Below, piece by piece: positions 24,142-35,149 of a stretch of DNA of 64,000 nt; the first letter of the stretch is position 1, and the number at the start of each line of letters is the position of its first letter. Origin of the DNA: Fennellomyces sp. T-0311 (taxonomy: Eukaryota; Mucoromycota; Mucoromycetes; Mucorales; Lichtheimiaceae). Both the position numbers and the translations under genes were made by a program. The stretch is taken from NCBI GenBank assembly GCA_025266875.1, contig JALLLT010000034.1, positions 413,854 to 477,853 on the forward strand, given 5' to 3'. The notes under the pieces were generated by a model that was given only the letters and a program-made list of their open reading frames with translations, did not search any database and had not been told where the DNA came from.

Positions 24142-26062
24142 TCCTCTTTTAAAAGGTTTATATATTTTTATATCTTCGATCCAAATCGATTGAAAAAGTA
24201 GGTACTTCAAACAATTTTAAACAGTACCTTTTTCATTTCATCGATTGAAAACAATCTAATTATGGAATTTAACGTTAAGCAAACCTTTCAAAATATTGAA
24301 CCAGGATTTGGTTTTGTGGATACAATAAATGTTCACTACATCCCGGACAGAATTGATCTTTTAAGTACCATCTATCTATCTATGATCTTCTATAATATAA
24401 TAGACAACTCCCGAAAACCCTCCAGAAATCTCCTTCCTTATTTGGAATACAGGCACCGTTATTTTTTATACCCTGGCTCTTTGTGTTGATAAGAATCTTT
24501 ATAACTGCCTCTGCCATGAGTGAAAACTTCCTTGAGAACACTGCTACCGAGAACTTGAATCAAAATGCTGAAATCAATATCGTGAGATCTACTCATCGCT
24601 CAAATGCCTCGAATGCGAACATGAAAAAAAATGATTTGGTTGGATTCATCGAAGTAAGCATTCCGCAGAAAAATCATGTGGAAGGCCATGTATTCCCCTC
24701 TGGGACGTCATAATCACGCTCAACGTGAATGTCATCCTCGCAGGTACCTCAACCACTTGCGGCTAATCATAGCCAGCTTGCTGTCGCCTGTGTCGCTGGC
24801 GCCAATGTTGTCGATGGTAAGGAATCGGCTAACTATCAAAGACATGTTTTGCCGGTAATGGATGTCCAGCGTGATGCGTGTGGTGCGCGTGTCTGGCCCT
24901 GAGAAGATAGTCGCGTGAATGAAGAAATAGGTCGAGCCTACCAAATCTGCTTCTGCCATGGTATTGTCGATCTTCCTCCCATCCCTGCCCCACCTCAACT
25001 TCTTAACTTGCCGGATGACTCTGGCCTAATGAGAAATCATTTTTTGATAACATTTGCAAGTACAGCACTGTATTTCTGATTACGTCTTTGGGTGCTATGG
25101 TCGAACATAACGATATCAATGCTCGCAATGGAGCATATGCGTTTCGCATCCAAGATGGCATATACTACCGAATTAGTTCATTGGTGCCTGAAGGAAACGC
25201 CCCTCGCAGTTTCATGGAAATTTACATCTATGGCACTTCTGAGCAGCAAGTTAATAGACGCGCCGATATTTTTGAAAGTTAGTTGTATGTAACTTCGAAT
25301 AAGAATTGAGAATTCAGCAAAAAAAAAAAAGCCAAGGGGCAACAAATACTTAGGTATCAATCAAAACCCTGGCTTATGGATCTCTTCTTCCTTCCACATT
25401 AATGATCGTCGCCGATAGCAGATACCACTTGCAACAATGTGTTTAGCATCATTTTATACAGCAAAAGAAAGATTTGTATGTACTTCCTATATATTTAAAG
25501 CAATTTTGCTAACTTATTTTCTAATCATAAAATGAATGGACCGAACGCATGGTACCTCAGCATAGGTACAGAAAGTTCATGCTACAATGGGCAGATATGT
25601 AAGTTTACGATAAATATTAGCGGCTCATAGATAATGACCACATTTCTTACAGACGTCTAGCTGTCTTCTGTTTGCGTTTCCCAATGCCAAAATGACAGAG
25701 GAGTCATGGGGTATATGTATCTGAATTGCCTGTACTCCATCCAAGGTGGCTACACTCAGGTACTTCTCACCCATCAGACCGGGATAGCAAGCTCTAACAA
25801 GGGTGATACACGATATGAAAAATTACTATACCAATACTACTATATAATAAATTTCAGAAGCTTATTTCAGTGAGCGGTTGTCTCTAAGCAATAATATAAA
25901 TATGTGTCTGTCGTATACTTAGTGTTAGGGCTTAGTAATAGGGTTTAGTGTCCGGGTGTGATATAGTATTTAAGATGGCCGAGTCGGCTCACCGATGGAT
26001 GACCCGAAGCGTAGCGTAGGGGCTCATTCAGTCGAGCAAAGCGAGACAGGTGACGTGCTCGT
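24142..26062 (+). mobile_element. Decayed Helitron-type insertion inside copy A
   Basis: The homology of copy A to copy C stops at about 24141 and resumes at about 26062, so roughly 1.92 kb was inserted into the last exon. The insert begins TCCTCTTTTAAAAGG, with the expected 5' TC. It contains a remnant of the Helitron N-terminal domain (see 25061-25282). A canonical CTRR end with a hairpin is not clear at the right border. The last bases are GTGACGTGCTCGT after a GC-rich segment (25990-26060). Exact ends may be off by a few bases, because the two flanks do not rebuild the codon phase perfectly. There is no TSD, as expected for Helitrons. Confidence 0.6.
25061..25282 (+). pseudogene. Helitron replication/helicase protein remnant
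   Basis: The frame reads TSLGAMVEHNDINARNGAY, then FRIQDGIYYRISSLVPEGN and a FMEIYIYGTSEQQVNRRADIF block. This matches the segment between the Helitron-like N domain and the helicase in eukaryotic Helitron proteins: [T/N]SLGA, RG.Y.FRI.G.IYH.IGSL.P and YIYDT...E..NR. Upstream and downstream frames are broken and no Rep or helicase motif remains, so this is a fossil. Confidence 0.65.
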
Positions 26063-27200
26063 ATCATATATTGGCAGAATGTTTGCCTGGAACAGATCTA
26101 CAGTTTCAGGGTATTCGAATCGCTGTGTGCGTCGAATTCTGCGGATATTTCCTGTAGGCGAATCCATCACGAGCATTTGCAATGTCAAGGCTAAAGAAAA
26201 TATTTTATAGTGAGTAAATACCATATGTGTTGTAAGTGTAATTGTTTTTCCGTTACCCATTGCTCTGAACCCGACTACTCGGAACTGGCTACGCTTATCC
26301 GGGCGTTTTGCAATGAGTTCCGCCAACTCGTCCTTCATCATTTTGGGTTTTTTTTTAAGAAACCCTCGCGTAGTTCTTTCGAACCTTTAGCATTTTCGTT
26401 GTAGCGACCGAGTTCACCGCAACCAAGCTCAGTGTTCGAATACACGAAAAGAAGGTCGCCTCGGCGACCGATGGCCTTTCGGCTCATCGGCTCCGTTCCT
26501 GGAACAGTACGTAAATCGTTACGTCGATTGGCCGATGCCATACTCGTTTTTTCTCCCCTAAAAGAGTAAGCCGCTAATTAGGACCTTCGCCCAATAGCTA
26601 GAGTACAATTTACACTTACCCACGAACTTGAATATGTGCATTATCGAAGCAATCTTCGATAAAACCCAGACACGGCGCAAAAGATCCCCTTCTGTATGAC
26701 TGGTAATCGGAAAATAGCCCCAGCGGTACATTTTTGTTGCTCGTGCAACGGAATCGTTGACCCAAATCAGGTCGTAGTCGTCCACAAGATCCAAGGCACT
26801 GTTATCGACCTTATAGTTCATTATTTGCTCTACAGTCTATAAATACCCAGGGACATTGTATAAGCAACATGTATGTTGGAAAAGCGTACATCATGACAAC
26901 CTCACCTTGCCAGTCGGATTTTCTTCTGGATCGTATGCTTGGAACGACTGTAGGTGTTGAGTGACTTCGGTAGGTAGCGTGGGCATCGGTTCAAGATTGT
27001 AAGATGCAATCTCTTCCGATTCTTCCTGCGTGAAATAACGACCACTGATCCAGGAAGGATCGTTAACGTCAACGATTAGCGCATGGCAAGCACTGAAACA
27101 AACTTTAGTGAAATTCCACATTACTTTGCATTTGATATAAACTTACTGCTCATGGTTGCACTTTCGTGCAAACTCCGACACTTTGTCCTCAACGCAAGTT

Positions 27201-27213
27201 GAGTTGCTAAGCA
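27201..27213. repeat. LINE target-site duplication, left copy
   Basis: GAGTTGCTAAGCA, repeated exactly at 33504-33516 on the other side of the LINE. Copy C has the single unduplicated version (with two substitutions) at the same gene position. Confidence 0.9.
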
Positions 27214-27319
27214 GTGATTGATCCTCGGGTTTCTCCGCTATTCATCACTTTAGTGGCAGTAGACCTATAGCAATTTCTCAATAAAAAACCAACCTATATT
27301 CACCAGCAGCGTGCTTACG

Positions 27320-28346
27320 ATGCTGGAAAACAATCGTCCACCCGGGACTGCGAGACGTAGACCCTGGGCGACAGTCGCTCGAAATAAGAGCGTAACAATT
27401 TACGAAGTCGAAGGTTTCGAGCAGGGACAAAGAGCTCGCCGTGCTGAAGCTATCCTCGCTCGCTCACTTAACACTGTTGGTGTCACGTATCGCAACATTA
27501 ACTTCCGTGCCACACCCGCCATTGCCATGGATTCAACACTGGTTTAAAGTCAACTTTAAAGACCTCCCTTTCATGTCCCGTGAAGCCCTAGCAGCAGGAC
27601 TCCGCAACAACATGAGTTACTACGGCCGCGTTTGCCAGATCCGTTTGTACCTCGAACCCGAGACCGAGATTTTTGAAGGAGAGGGCACAGTCATATTAGA
27701 TGTTACACCCCAGACTCAGGATCAATATCGCAAACTCACCCGTTATATCCATTTCGACAACTGGGATCGCGTCTTCTCCGTCTCATGGAAAGGCTGCCCC
27801 CCTATTTGCGGCTTCTGCAAACAGGAGGGACATCGACAAAACAGCTGTGAAGAGCTTCAACATGTGGAATGTTATCACTGCCATCAGTTTGGACATTTCC
27901 AAAAACACTGTCCTGTTCGCCGCCAAAGGGATCAGGAGGATCGTGTGCAACGAATGACCGAGGAAGAGCTCCTAGCATCATTCCCAGCTTTAAGCAACCG
28001 CAAACAGCAACTCGAAAAAATGGATGACGATGACGCTTCTATCTCGTCCGCCGTTTTGGATTCAGCTATTGCCAGCGCCGCCAAACCACCACCTCCATCA
28101 TCAGCACCCAACAACAACAGCGACCTCTTGGCGGTTGAAAAACCGGACATTATCATGGGCGACGGACCGCTGGGAGAATCCGTGACCCGCGATACCCCCG
28201 ACAAGGGTTCTTTACCAGTCAGCAAACGACAGAAGATAGACACTATCAATGATGCGCCACAGACAACCACTACGACAACTACTCAAAACGGACACCAAGC
28301 AGGCTCTAACTCACCCCATGGTGGCACGGGCCACCTGATTCAATGA
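27320..28346 (+). pseudogene. LINE ORF1 (nucleic-acid-binding protein) with a single-base frameshift
   Basis: Starts at the ATG 27320 and reads in frame to MDSTLV, where CTGGTTTAAAGTC creates a stop (27544-27546). Dropping one T of the TTT run lets the frame continue as KVNFKDLPFMSREAL, to the stop at 28344-28346. That would give about 341 residues. Two zinc knuckles, CGFCKQEGHRQNSC and CYHCHQFGHFQKHC (about 27808-27912), are followed by an acidic/Ser/Pro-rich tail. ORF1 proteins coat the RNA and assist target-primed reverse transcription. Confidence 0.85.
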
Positions 28347-29001
28347 TAAAACAACATGCACGCATCGCCACTTTGAATGCTCGAAGCATTCTGAAAGTGG
28401 CAAATCCCTCCATTCAGTCTCATTTTTCTGCCTATCTTCGATCTTCAACACTACAACTCGACATTCTTGCTCTCCAGGAAGTATCACACTCGCGTTCTCG
28501 CGCTTTATCTGATACTGATCACTCTCTTCTATCTCGTTTATTCCCTCGCACATCTTCTTGTTTCACAAAGCACTGTGGACTTATTTGTCTCAATCCATCT
28601 TTCTTTCTTTCTAATACCTATGTGACCCCCAACCAACGCTGTATTGTTTCTGATATTAGTACGTCACATGGGGCTCTGTGTCGGATAGTAGTTATCTACG
28701 GCTATGCAGATTCCGCAGACTACGAACTCCAATCAGAGTTTTTTAATTCTTTGCCCGCCTTGCCATGTTTTCTAGATCGCACAATGCCGTGTTTCGTAGT
28801 TGGTGACTTCAATCTGCGCTTAACCGAGAGTACCCGTCGTATCAACATCCAACCCTGGCGGTTATTGTTACTCGATCGTTTTGTGAACTGTTTGTATCCG
28901 GATGAACCTGAAGGAGTTCTATCCCCTCGTACAGCAATACCAACGTTTGTTTCTGGTTCACGTCGCTCTACGATCGATTATATATTTGTCTCCAACACCT
29001 C

Positions 29002-29010
29002 GCTTTCTGC
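29002..29010. repeat. 9-bp target-site duplication, left copy
   Basis: GCTTTCTGC, repeated exactly at 30216-30224. It flanks the foldback element within the LINE. Confidence 0.9.
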
Positions 29011-30215
29011 GGGGTCGTATAATTTGACGGTAAACTTTGACGGTAAAATCTGACGGTAATGCCGGAATTTCGCCGGACATCTACCGGACAAGTCCCCGGA
29101 TTTTTACTACCACAATTGCTATTTGTGGCCATGACGGTAACTTTTTGATGGTAAAAAAGTTGACGGTAGAATATATGACGGTAAAAAATTGCCATACATG
29201 GCTCTGACGGTAAGTGACGAAAGAAGTTCGATGGTAACTGTTTATTATGACAATATAAACACAATTGATTTACCATAATGTTTACTTGATACTATTGCTG
29301 TAATGGTTGGGAACTACTGCTTTACCAGCTGTAGTCAATATATGAGTAGTTGCACCCCGGCTTCTGTTGCACTGGTTGCTTACTTCGTTAGGAATAATCA
29401 CTTTAAGTTATATGCGTAGTTGGTATGATATTGCTGTTTCTGTGTGAACGAAGAAATGAAATCACTGTCATATACGCTATGTACCAGATTTTTAAAGTCG
29501 ATGTTAAAACTATTTCTGAAGCTGCGCATTCCCAAGAGTTAATCAGGCGTAGCAAGAGTTGGCACTATATCTTTCATGTTGTATAGCAAGTTACATTGTG
29601 TTGCGAAGCAAGTTACGGAAGAAGTATTTAAAAAGGAAATCCAGTGTAACTCCACTTGAAGTCGTCTCGCCGGAAACCTGGTTGTGTTACCTTATCGTAG
29701 ATGCGCCACATTCATAGCTTCAACATCGACTTTAAAAATCTGGTACATAGCTTCTATATGACAGCGACTTCATTACTTCATTCACACAGTAGCAATATCA
29801 TACCAACGATATATGTCACTTAAAGTGACAATTCCTAACGAAGTAAGCAACCAGTACAACAGAATTCGGAGTGCAACTACTCATATATTGACTACAGCTG
29901 GTAAAGCAGTAGTTCCCAACCATTACAGCAATAGTATCAAGTAAACATTATGGTAAATCAATTGTGTTTATATTGTCATAATAAACAGTTACCATCGAAC
30001 TTCTTTCGTCACTTACCGTCAGAGCCATGTATGGCAATTTTTTACCGTCATATATTATACCGTCAACTTTTTTACCGTCAAAAAGTTACCGTCATGGCCA
30101 CAAATAGCAATTGTGGTAGTAAAAATCCGGGGACTTGTCCGGTAGATGTCCGGCGAAATTCCGGCATTACTGTCAGATTTTACCGTCAAAGTTTACCGTC
30201 AAATTATACGACCCC
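29011..30215. mobile_element. Mutator-like foldback MITE with about 495-bp inverted arms
   Basis: The arms 29011-29505 and 29722-30215 are reverse complements, nearly identical over the outer 350 bases and more diverged inwards. A 216-bp unique loop separates them. The ends are GGGGTCGTATAATTTGACGG and its complement. The 9-bp TSD and long terminal inverted repeats point to the Mutator (MULE) superfamily (inference; 9 bp is the usual MULE duplication length). No transposase is encoded. Each arm carries about nine copies of GACGGTAA-like motifs in one orientation. The frames seen in both arms are mirror images and not genes. Confidence 0.88.
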
Positions 30216-30224
30216 GCTTTCTGC
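30216..30224. repeat. 9-bp target-site duplication, right copy
   Basis: GCTTTCTGC, the partner of 29002-29010. The LINE ORF2 frame resumes here. Confidence 0.9.
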
Positions 30225-33200
30225 TGTCACCCATAGTGACCAACTTCTGATAGCACCGACATGGACCGATCACAATATGCTGACCGTGGACTTTAGTGTC
30301 CCCGGTGTTGAATTTGGACCTGGTACATGGCGTTTTAACCCATTATTGCTCAACCAAGAGCAGTTTCAGCTCCTCCTTTCCAACACAATCGAGAAATTTT
30401 TCAATCGGTCCCTCGAAGAACTCACTCCGGCCCAACAATGGGACCAATTCAAGAGAGTGCTCAAGGAACTTGCAATAGATCATAGCCGCGGTCAGAGCAA
30501 GAGCACCCGCTCCCGCTTGTATGTCTTACAACGCCGTCGCCAGCGCCTGCTCAATCACTCAAGTATGCACGATGGATCGGACAATACAAGTTTGGTCGAG
30601 CTCGAAAAGGAAATTGCTGACATCCAGGAAACACAAACACGGCAACTCCTTCTGCGCTCTGCCACTCGATGGCATGAAGATGGCGAACGCAACAACAAAT
30701 ATTTTTACCGAGTGCTCCGTGAACGGACTGCAGCTGTTACCATCACCCAGTTACAAGACCCCGAAAGTGGGGCCGTAGCAACGACTACCGATGGCATCCT
30801 CAGCATGGCACGATCTTTTTACACACGGTTGTTTACGCCTGAAGAGGTGTCGAGGAACAGCATTGACCAACTACTCTCCGCCATCCCGCCGTCTACTCGA
30901 TTGTCGGAGTCACAGAGCGAGCTTTTGACCGCACCTTTCACCTGGCTCGAGCTACGGACGGCCATCAAGCATACCCCTTTAGGCAAAAGCCCCGGCCTAG
31001 ATGGAATATGCTTTGAGTTGTATCGATTCCTCCTGGACAACCAACTGGTAATGGACCTCCTACTCTCGGTATTGAATTCCGCCCTCCAAGATTGTCAATT
31101 CCCCGACTCCTGGTTTACTACCAGAATGGTACTGCTGTTCAAGAAAGGTGATGAGTGCTTATTGTCCAACTGGCGTCCATTATCTTTGATCAATACCGAT
31201 GCAAAGCTGTTCACAAAACTGCTGGCCAACCGAGTACAACCGATGCTCCACCACTTGATCAACCCCTATCAAACTGGCTTTCTTTCACATCGACTAATTT
31301 CCGATAATGGATGGACCGTTCAGAACCTTATGCAACATGCTCAGAATGCCGCACCCAACAACCCAGCGGTAGCAGCTATTTGGGACTTTCAGAAAGCGTA
31401 CGATCACGTGCATCCAGAATATCTACGACAAACAATGGCAAGGTTTGGCTTCCCACCTTTATTTATTAATTCACTTTTACACCTTTTCTTCTCTACTTCT
31501 ATCTCCATTTCTATCAATGGCTGGCTCTCCGAGCCAGTTCTACAACTTCGAGGTTTGCGCCAAGGTGATCCTATTTCCCCGCTACTTTTTAACATTGCTT
31601 GTGAACCCCTTTTACGCTCTATTCTTGTTGATCCCCTTTTGATTGGATCACCTCTGGCGCCCCTCACCTCGAGACGTTGGCAACGACGCTCTCATTTTCG
31701 CACTGGTACTTTATCCACTTCATACTCACCTATCAAATTATTAGCCTATGCCGATGATTTGCTTGTTTTTCTGAACCACCCACAAGAATGGTCCCAACTA
31801 CTGTCTCATTTTCAGGTATACCGTGACGCTTCGAATGGCCGCATCAATCTGAACAAAACGATTGTGGTCTCGCTTTCGGGTGAAAACTATCCGGATTGGC
31901 GTACGATTTTGGATCCTCTTCGGATCACCTGGCATGACAACACTTCAGCCTCCGCGGTGACTTATCTGGGCTACCCTCTGTACAGCTCCCCAACGCAACT
32001 ATCGTTATTCCTGGATGGCATATACACCAAGATTGAACGACAGATCAACATTCTGAAACGACGACGTCTTTCCGTTCTTGGTAAATCTATGGTCGTTAAC
32101 TCTCTTCTTTTGGCACGGTTATGGCATGTATTACGCGTTTGTATTGTTCCCGACAAATGGCTGGATAAGTGCAACCGATTGATCCGCGGGTATCTGTTAT
32201 CTTTCTACCCATTCCCTCGCTGGCAACATGTCTGTGCACCGAAGGATCAAGGTGGTCTAGCAGTGGTGGATCTACGTGCTCAACACTTGGCTTTACATCA
32301 TATATACCTCCAACGCATCTTCACACCCGACAACCATTCCAGTACTACATCGTTTATCTCCAGCCTCATCATACAACTTCTTCAGCTTTACACGGGTCAA
32401 CCATCAGCAATTTCTTTACTCACCTGCGACAAACAGATCAAATCCTTGTACAGCAAGATGCCACACCTCGATCATCTTTTTAAACTTGGTCAAAAGCTTC
32501 CCGCTTTCCAAATCCAACACAACACCCCTCTATGTGCCCTGCTCAACTTGCCGCTACAGAGTGTCTTAACGGTTAGTTCCCCTGGCCACCATGCCCCAAA
32601 AATATCACCGAAATTTCTGGTCACCGACCTCTACCGATGGTGCCCGGACACACTGCGATTAATACCGACCACCACTCGCCGTACTCCTCTGACCATCACT
32701 AGGATACGCACCCAGTTGTTTCTGGGCGGCCTCCATCTCCATCCAGCTTTGGAACAATATATCCATACTCCAACGCCTCTTACACCACTTAACAACCAAA
32801 TCTCGATGGATCACTGGAACATGCCTACCCTGGACCGAACTATCCGCCCAGCTCGAGCACCTCATCGGACAATCATAAACATATTACACGTAGGCCCCGG
32901 CCGTCTACGTCAATATTGGCGCGAAGCACAGAACACTAACTCAACCAATGGCGTCATCGCTACTAGTATCTCACCGACGCTTTGGAGACGTTTCTGGCGG
33001 ACCGCGATTCCTCATGGGGCACGTACTCCTTGGTGGCGTCTTCTTCTGAGCCGCCTTTCAAACAAAGCTCATCTACATCGGATCATGCCGACCAAGCATC
33101 CGACCGACTTATGCCCGCTCTGTGAAACGGAAGTTGAAGACTTAAGACACTTTACAGTGGATTGCCCCCTCAAGAGGACCTTTTGGACTTTGGCCCTGCC

Positions 33201-33503
33201 GGTTATTCGTGCCCCTTCACATGTTTCAATCGACGAGATCTGGGACGCTCTCCACTTACGCTTCATTTCACCAACAAGTTTCTGTGCTAATAATCTGCCC
33301 GCGCTGGGACTGGTTTTCCAGACGGTATGGATTATGCACTGGCGTAGTGTCATGGAAGGCTCTCCATGGAACCTTAGTGTAGCAAACAATCTCCTGAATG
33401 ATTTGGTAACTAGAACTCCTTCCATTCTTCCCACTGACATTGATATTAATTTTGGGGCATAAGCCCCCAAATAATAAAACATGTAATACAAAAAAAAAAA
33501 AAA

Positions 33504-33516
33504 GAGTTGCTAAGCA
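33504..33516. repeat. LINE target-site duplication, right copy
   Basis: GAGTTGCTAAGCA directly after the LINE poly(A). Copy A exon 4 continues from here. Confidence 0.9.
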
Positions 33517-34539
33517 CCCATTTGGCAGCTTTCAGATTCTGGTGCTGCTCTTCAACAAAGGCTTTGAACGACGAGGTAATGGTTTTCGCGGCCGATGACG
33601 CTGACGACGGTTTCGATGATGTCTGCGGCGACGAGCTGGTGGACGGAGTACGTGTCTTCGAGCCTCATAAGTATATTATATATGGTGATTTCCTTAGGTT
33701 TGTACGTACCACCAGATCTCTCCACTTCGGCTCCTGTTTCGTGAATTTCTAAATATTCATGCCAACCATTTAGTATCTACATTTTATATCGGTAAACGCA
33801 AACATACTTTCACACCGTATTTCTTGATTGCAGCAGCAAACTTTCTCTTCCAGGAGTACTTTTCCGTTGACGTGCTGGTAAAAAACGCCATATCGAAATT
33901 CGCGAAATCACGAAGGCTGGGCACTTCGTTTGAATCAAAATACTGCTTGAATCCTATATAGTAACCGCATCATTAATAACGGCTTATAGCGAAATAGATA
34001 TATGTCTTACGACTTACTGAGGTTGATAATACCATCAGTAGAGCTGCCTGCAGCGTTGTTATCGGAGCTTGTTCTGCCAGGGAACCTGCATGTCAGAGGT
34101 TGAAGTCATGTTGGACATGGTTGGCATGGTGATTGAGCAGAGTGTAAAGTTAATCAAACTTGTAACTCAGGTTACAAAACGGTCACCTCAGGCCACCGTT
34201 TGCCGCCATAACGTCCGGCCGGAAAAAAATGTATACAAAGTTTGATCGCTTACATCTCCATGGAATCACATGAACAAAAATCATTTGATAGCCGGACGAC
34301 TAGATGATTTTATCATTTGGCTTTCAAAGCTTTTGTTCTGTTATGGATGCTTCGTGGCTAGTAAAACAAAATTGATCAGTTATTTTTTCTAAGAATTTTT
34401 CGGAGGTTGGGGTACCAACCTTGCATTAATTTTCGATTTCAAGAGAACCATCATCTTCAACAACTGCCACAGAATGGACAGCGTTTCGCTGATGCTCATC
34501 GTAACGATATTTGCATTGAATGACCGTCTTTCTCCACAA

Positions 34540-35115
34540 AGATCAGAGGTCATTCGAATGCGCTACAGCAAACAGGCGGTACAGTCGATGTGCGCTTCAT
34601 ACCGACATTCTCTTCTTGGACATTGGGCTTTGCCTTTGATTGGCCAGAAGATTCAACTAGCTCAAAGGCACCAAACAATACCAGCATCGGCTTATGGCCA
34701 GCTTGGTTGACGACAGTGTCTGGGACAAAATACGTTCGTCCGGCGTGACGGTCTAAGTGGCAATACGACTCGCCAAGAAATACTTCCGGTCGGATGGGCA
34801 GCCCATTACGATTCAGATTGCTCAAGCGTCTTTCCAGATATGTCTTCCTGTAATTGACGATGGCTTCGCTGTCATGAAGAATGTTTCGCCTTTTTTCCCA
34901 TTTCTCTTTATAACCGAGAGAGATGGCACATCAAATCCTTGATCCTCGATGTGCATGCGGATACGCTTTGCTGTGGCTGGCTGACCGGTCTTGGTTCATT
35001 CTACCATGAAATTTCGAATTTCATTGACATACTCATCCGAGAGTACCTTCCTCAGGCGACCTAGCTACTTACTTTAATCTGGCAAATTCATGTCATTAGA
35101 AAGGGTAATGGTTCT
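34540..35115 (-). pseudogene. Tc1/IS630-like transposase remnant
   Basis: Read leftwards, LSDEYVNEIRNFMVE is followed by an in-frame TGA, then TKTGQPATAKRIRMHI as in the helix-turn-helix half of IS630/Tc1 transposases. After a frameshift come NILHDSEAIVNYRKTYLERR and PIRPEVFLGESYCHLDRHAG. The last block is the region around a catalytic aspartate (family pattern P.V(F/Y)LDES(Y/F)), but here the aspartate is glycine. Stop, frameshift and lost catalytic residue show a dead element. Inverted repeats were not found. Confidence 0.65.
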
Positions 35116-35149
35116 TCCCGCGGTCGTGTCTCCAATGCCAAAGAGGTCC

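Larger units (their letters stand above)
28343..33462 (+). pseudogene. LINE ORF2 (endonuclease-reverse transcriptase), interrupted by a 1205-bp element
   Basis: The ATG (28343-28345) overlaps the ORF1 stop in an ATGA. The first part (to 29010) is an APE-like endonuclease with LALQEV, VVGDFNLRL and STIDYIFVSN. The insertion of 29011-30215 adds a false end. After it the endonuclease finishes at the TDHNM catalytic motif. The reverse transcriptase follows, with GKSPGLDGI, IWDFQKAYDHV, LRGLRQGDPISPLLF and AYADDLLVF (catalytic YADD at about 31747). Near the C-terminus is CPLCETEVEDLRHFTVDCP, the CCHC motif of many LINEs. Subtracting the element plus one 9-bp TSD leaves 3906 nt, exactly 1302 codons, so the frame was intact before the insertion. 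Confidence 0.92.
27214..33503 (+). mobile_element. Non-LTR retrotransposon (LINE, L1/Tx1-like organisation), full length but inactive
   Basis: About 6.3 kb, of which 1.2 kb is a later insertion. It has a short 5' leader, ORF1 with two CCHC knuckles, an overlapping ORF2 with APE-type endonuclease, reverse transcriptase and a C-terminal Cys-Cys-His-Cys motif, a short 3' tail and a terminal run of 13 A (33491-33503). It is flanked by the 13-bp TSD. There is no LTR and no RNase H recognised. The element lies antisense to the host gene copy A. It is inactive because ORF1 has a 1-nt frameshift and ORF2 is interrupted. Clade assignment is tentative. Confidence 0.92.
23887..34127 (-). pseudogene. Copy A of the three-copy uncharacterised gene family, broken by a Helitron and a LINE
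   Basis: Read leftwards, this aligns exon by exon with the intact copy C (40742-42823). The start is near 34127 (MPTMSNM...). Exons with matching splice sites follow at about 33960-33800 and 33750-33517, but exon 4 is cut by the LINE and resumes at 27213. The later exons carry SACHALIVDVNDPSW, DNSALDLVDDYDLIWVNDS and AIGRRGDLLFVYSNTELGCG. The last exon is cut by a 1.9-kb Helitron-type insertion and ends with FRLPPCPPSPQP and a Ser-rich tail. It also has a frameshift in a nine-A run (26343-26352) between REGFLK and MMKDELAEL, and a reading-frame problem in exon 1. It cannot make the family protein. The Gly-Arg-Arg-Gly-Asp...Glu-Leu-Gly-Cys-Gly-Glu block is still readable. Confidence 0.85.

Noticed and set aside
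25920..25950. Telomere-like TTAGGG motifs (GTTAGGGCTTAGTAATAGGGTTTAG)
   Set aside because: Only two degenerate units inside the Helitron fossil; too short to be an interstitial telomere.
28968..29276. 102-codon minus-strand frame repeated on the plus strand at 29950 onwards
   Set aside because: The two frames are the same sequence in the two inverted arms of the foldback element; no protein likeness and no start context.
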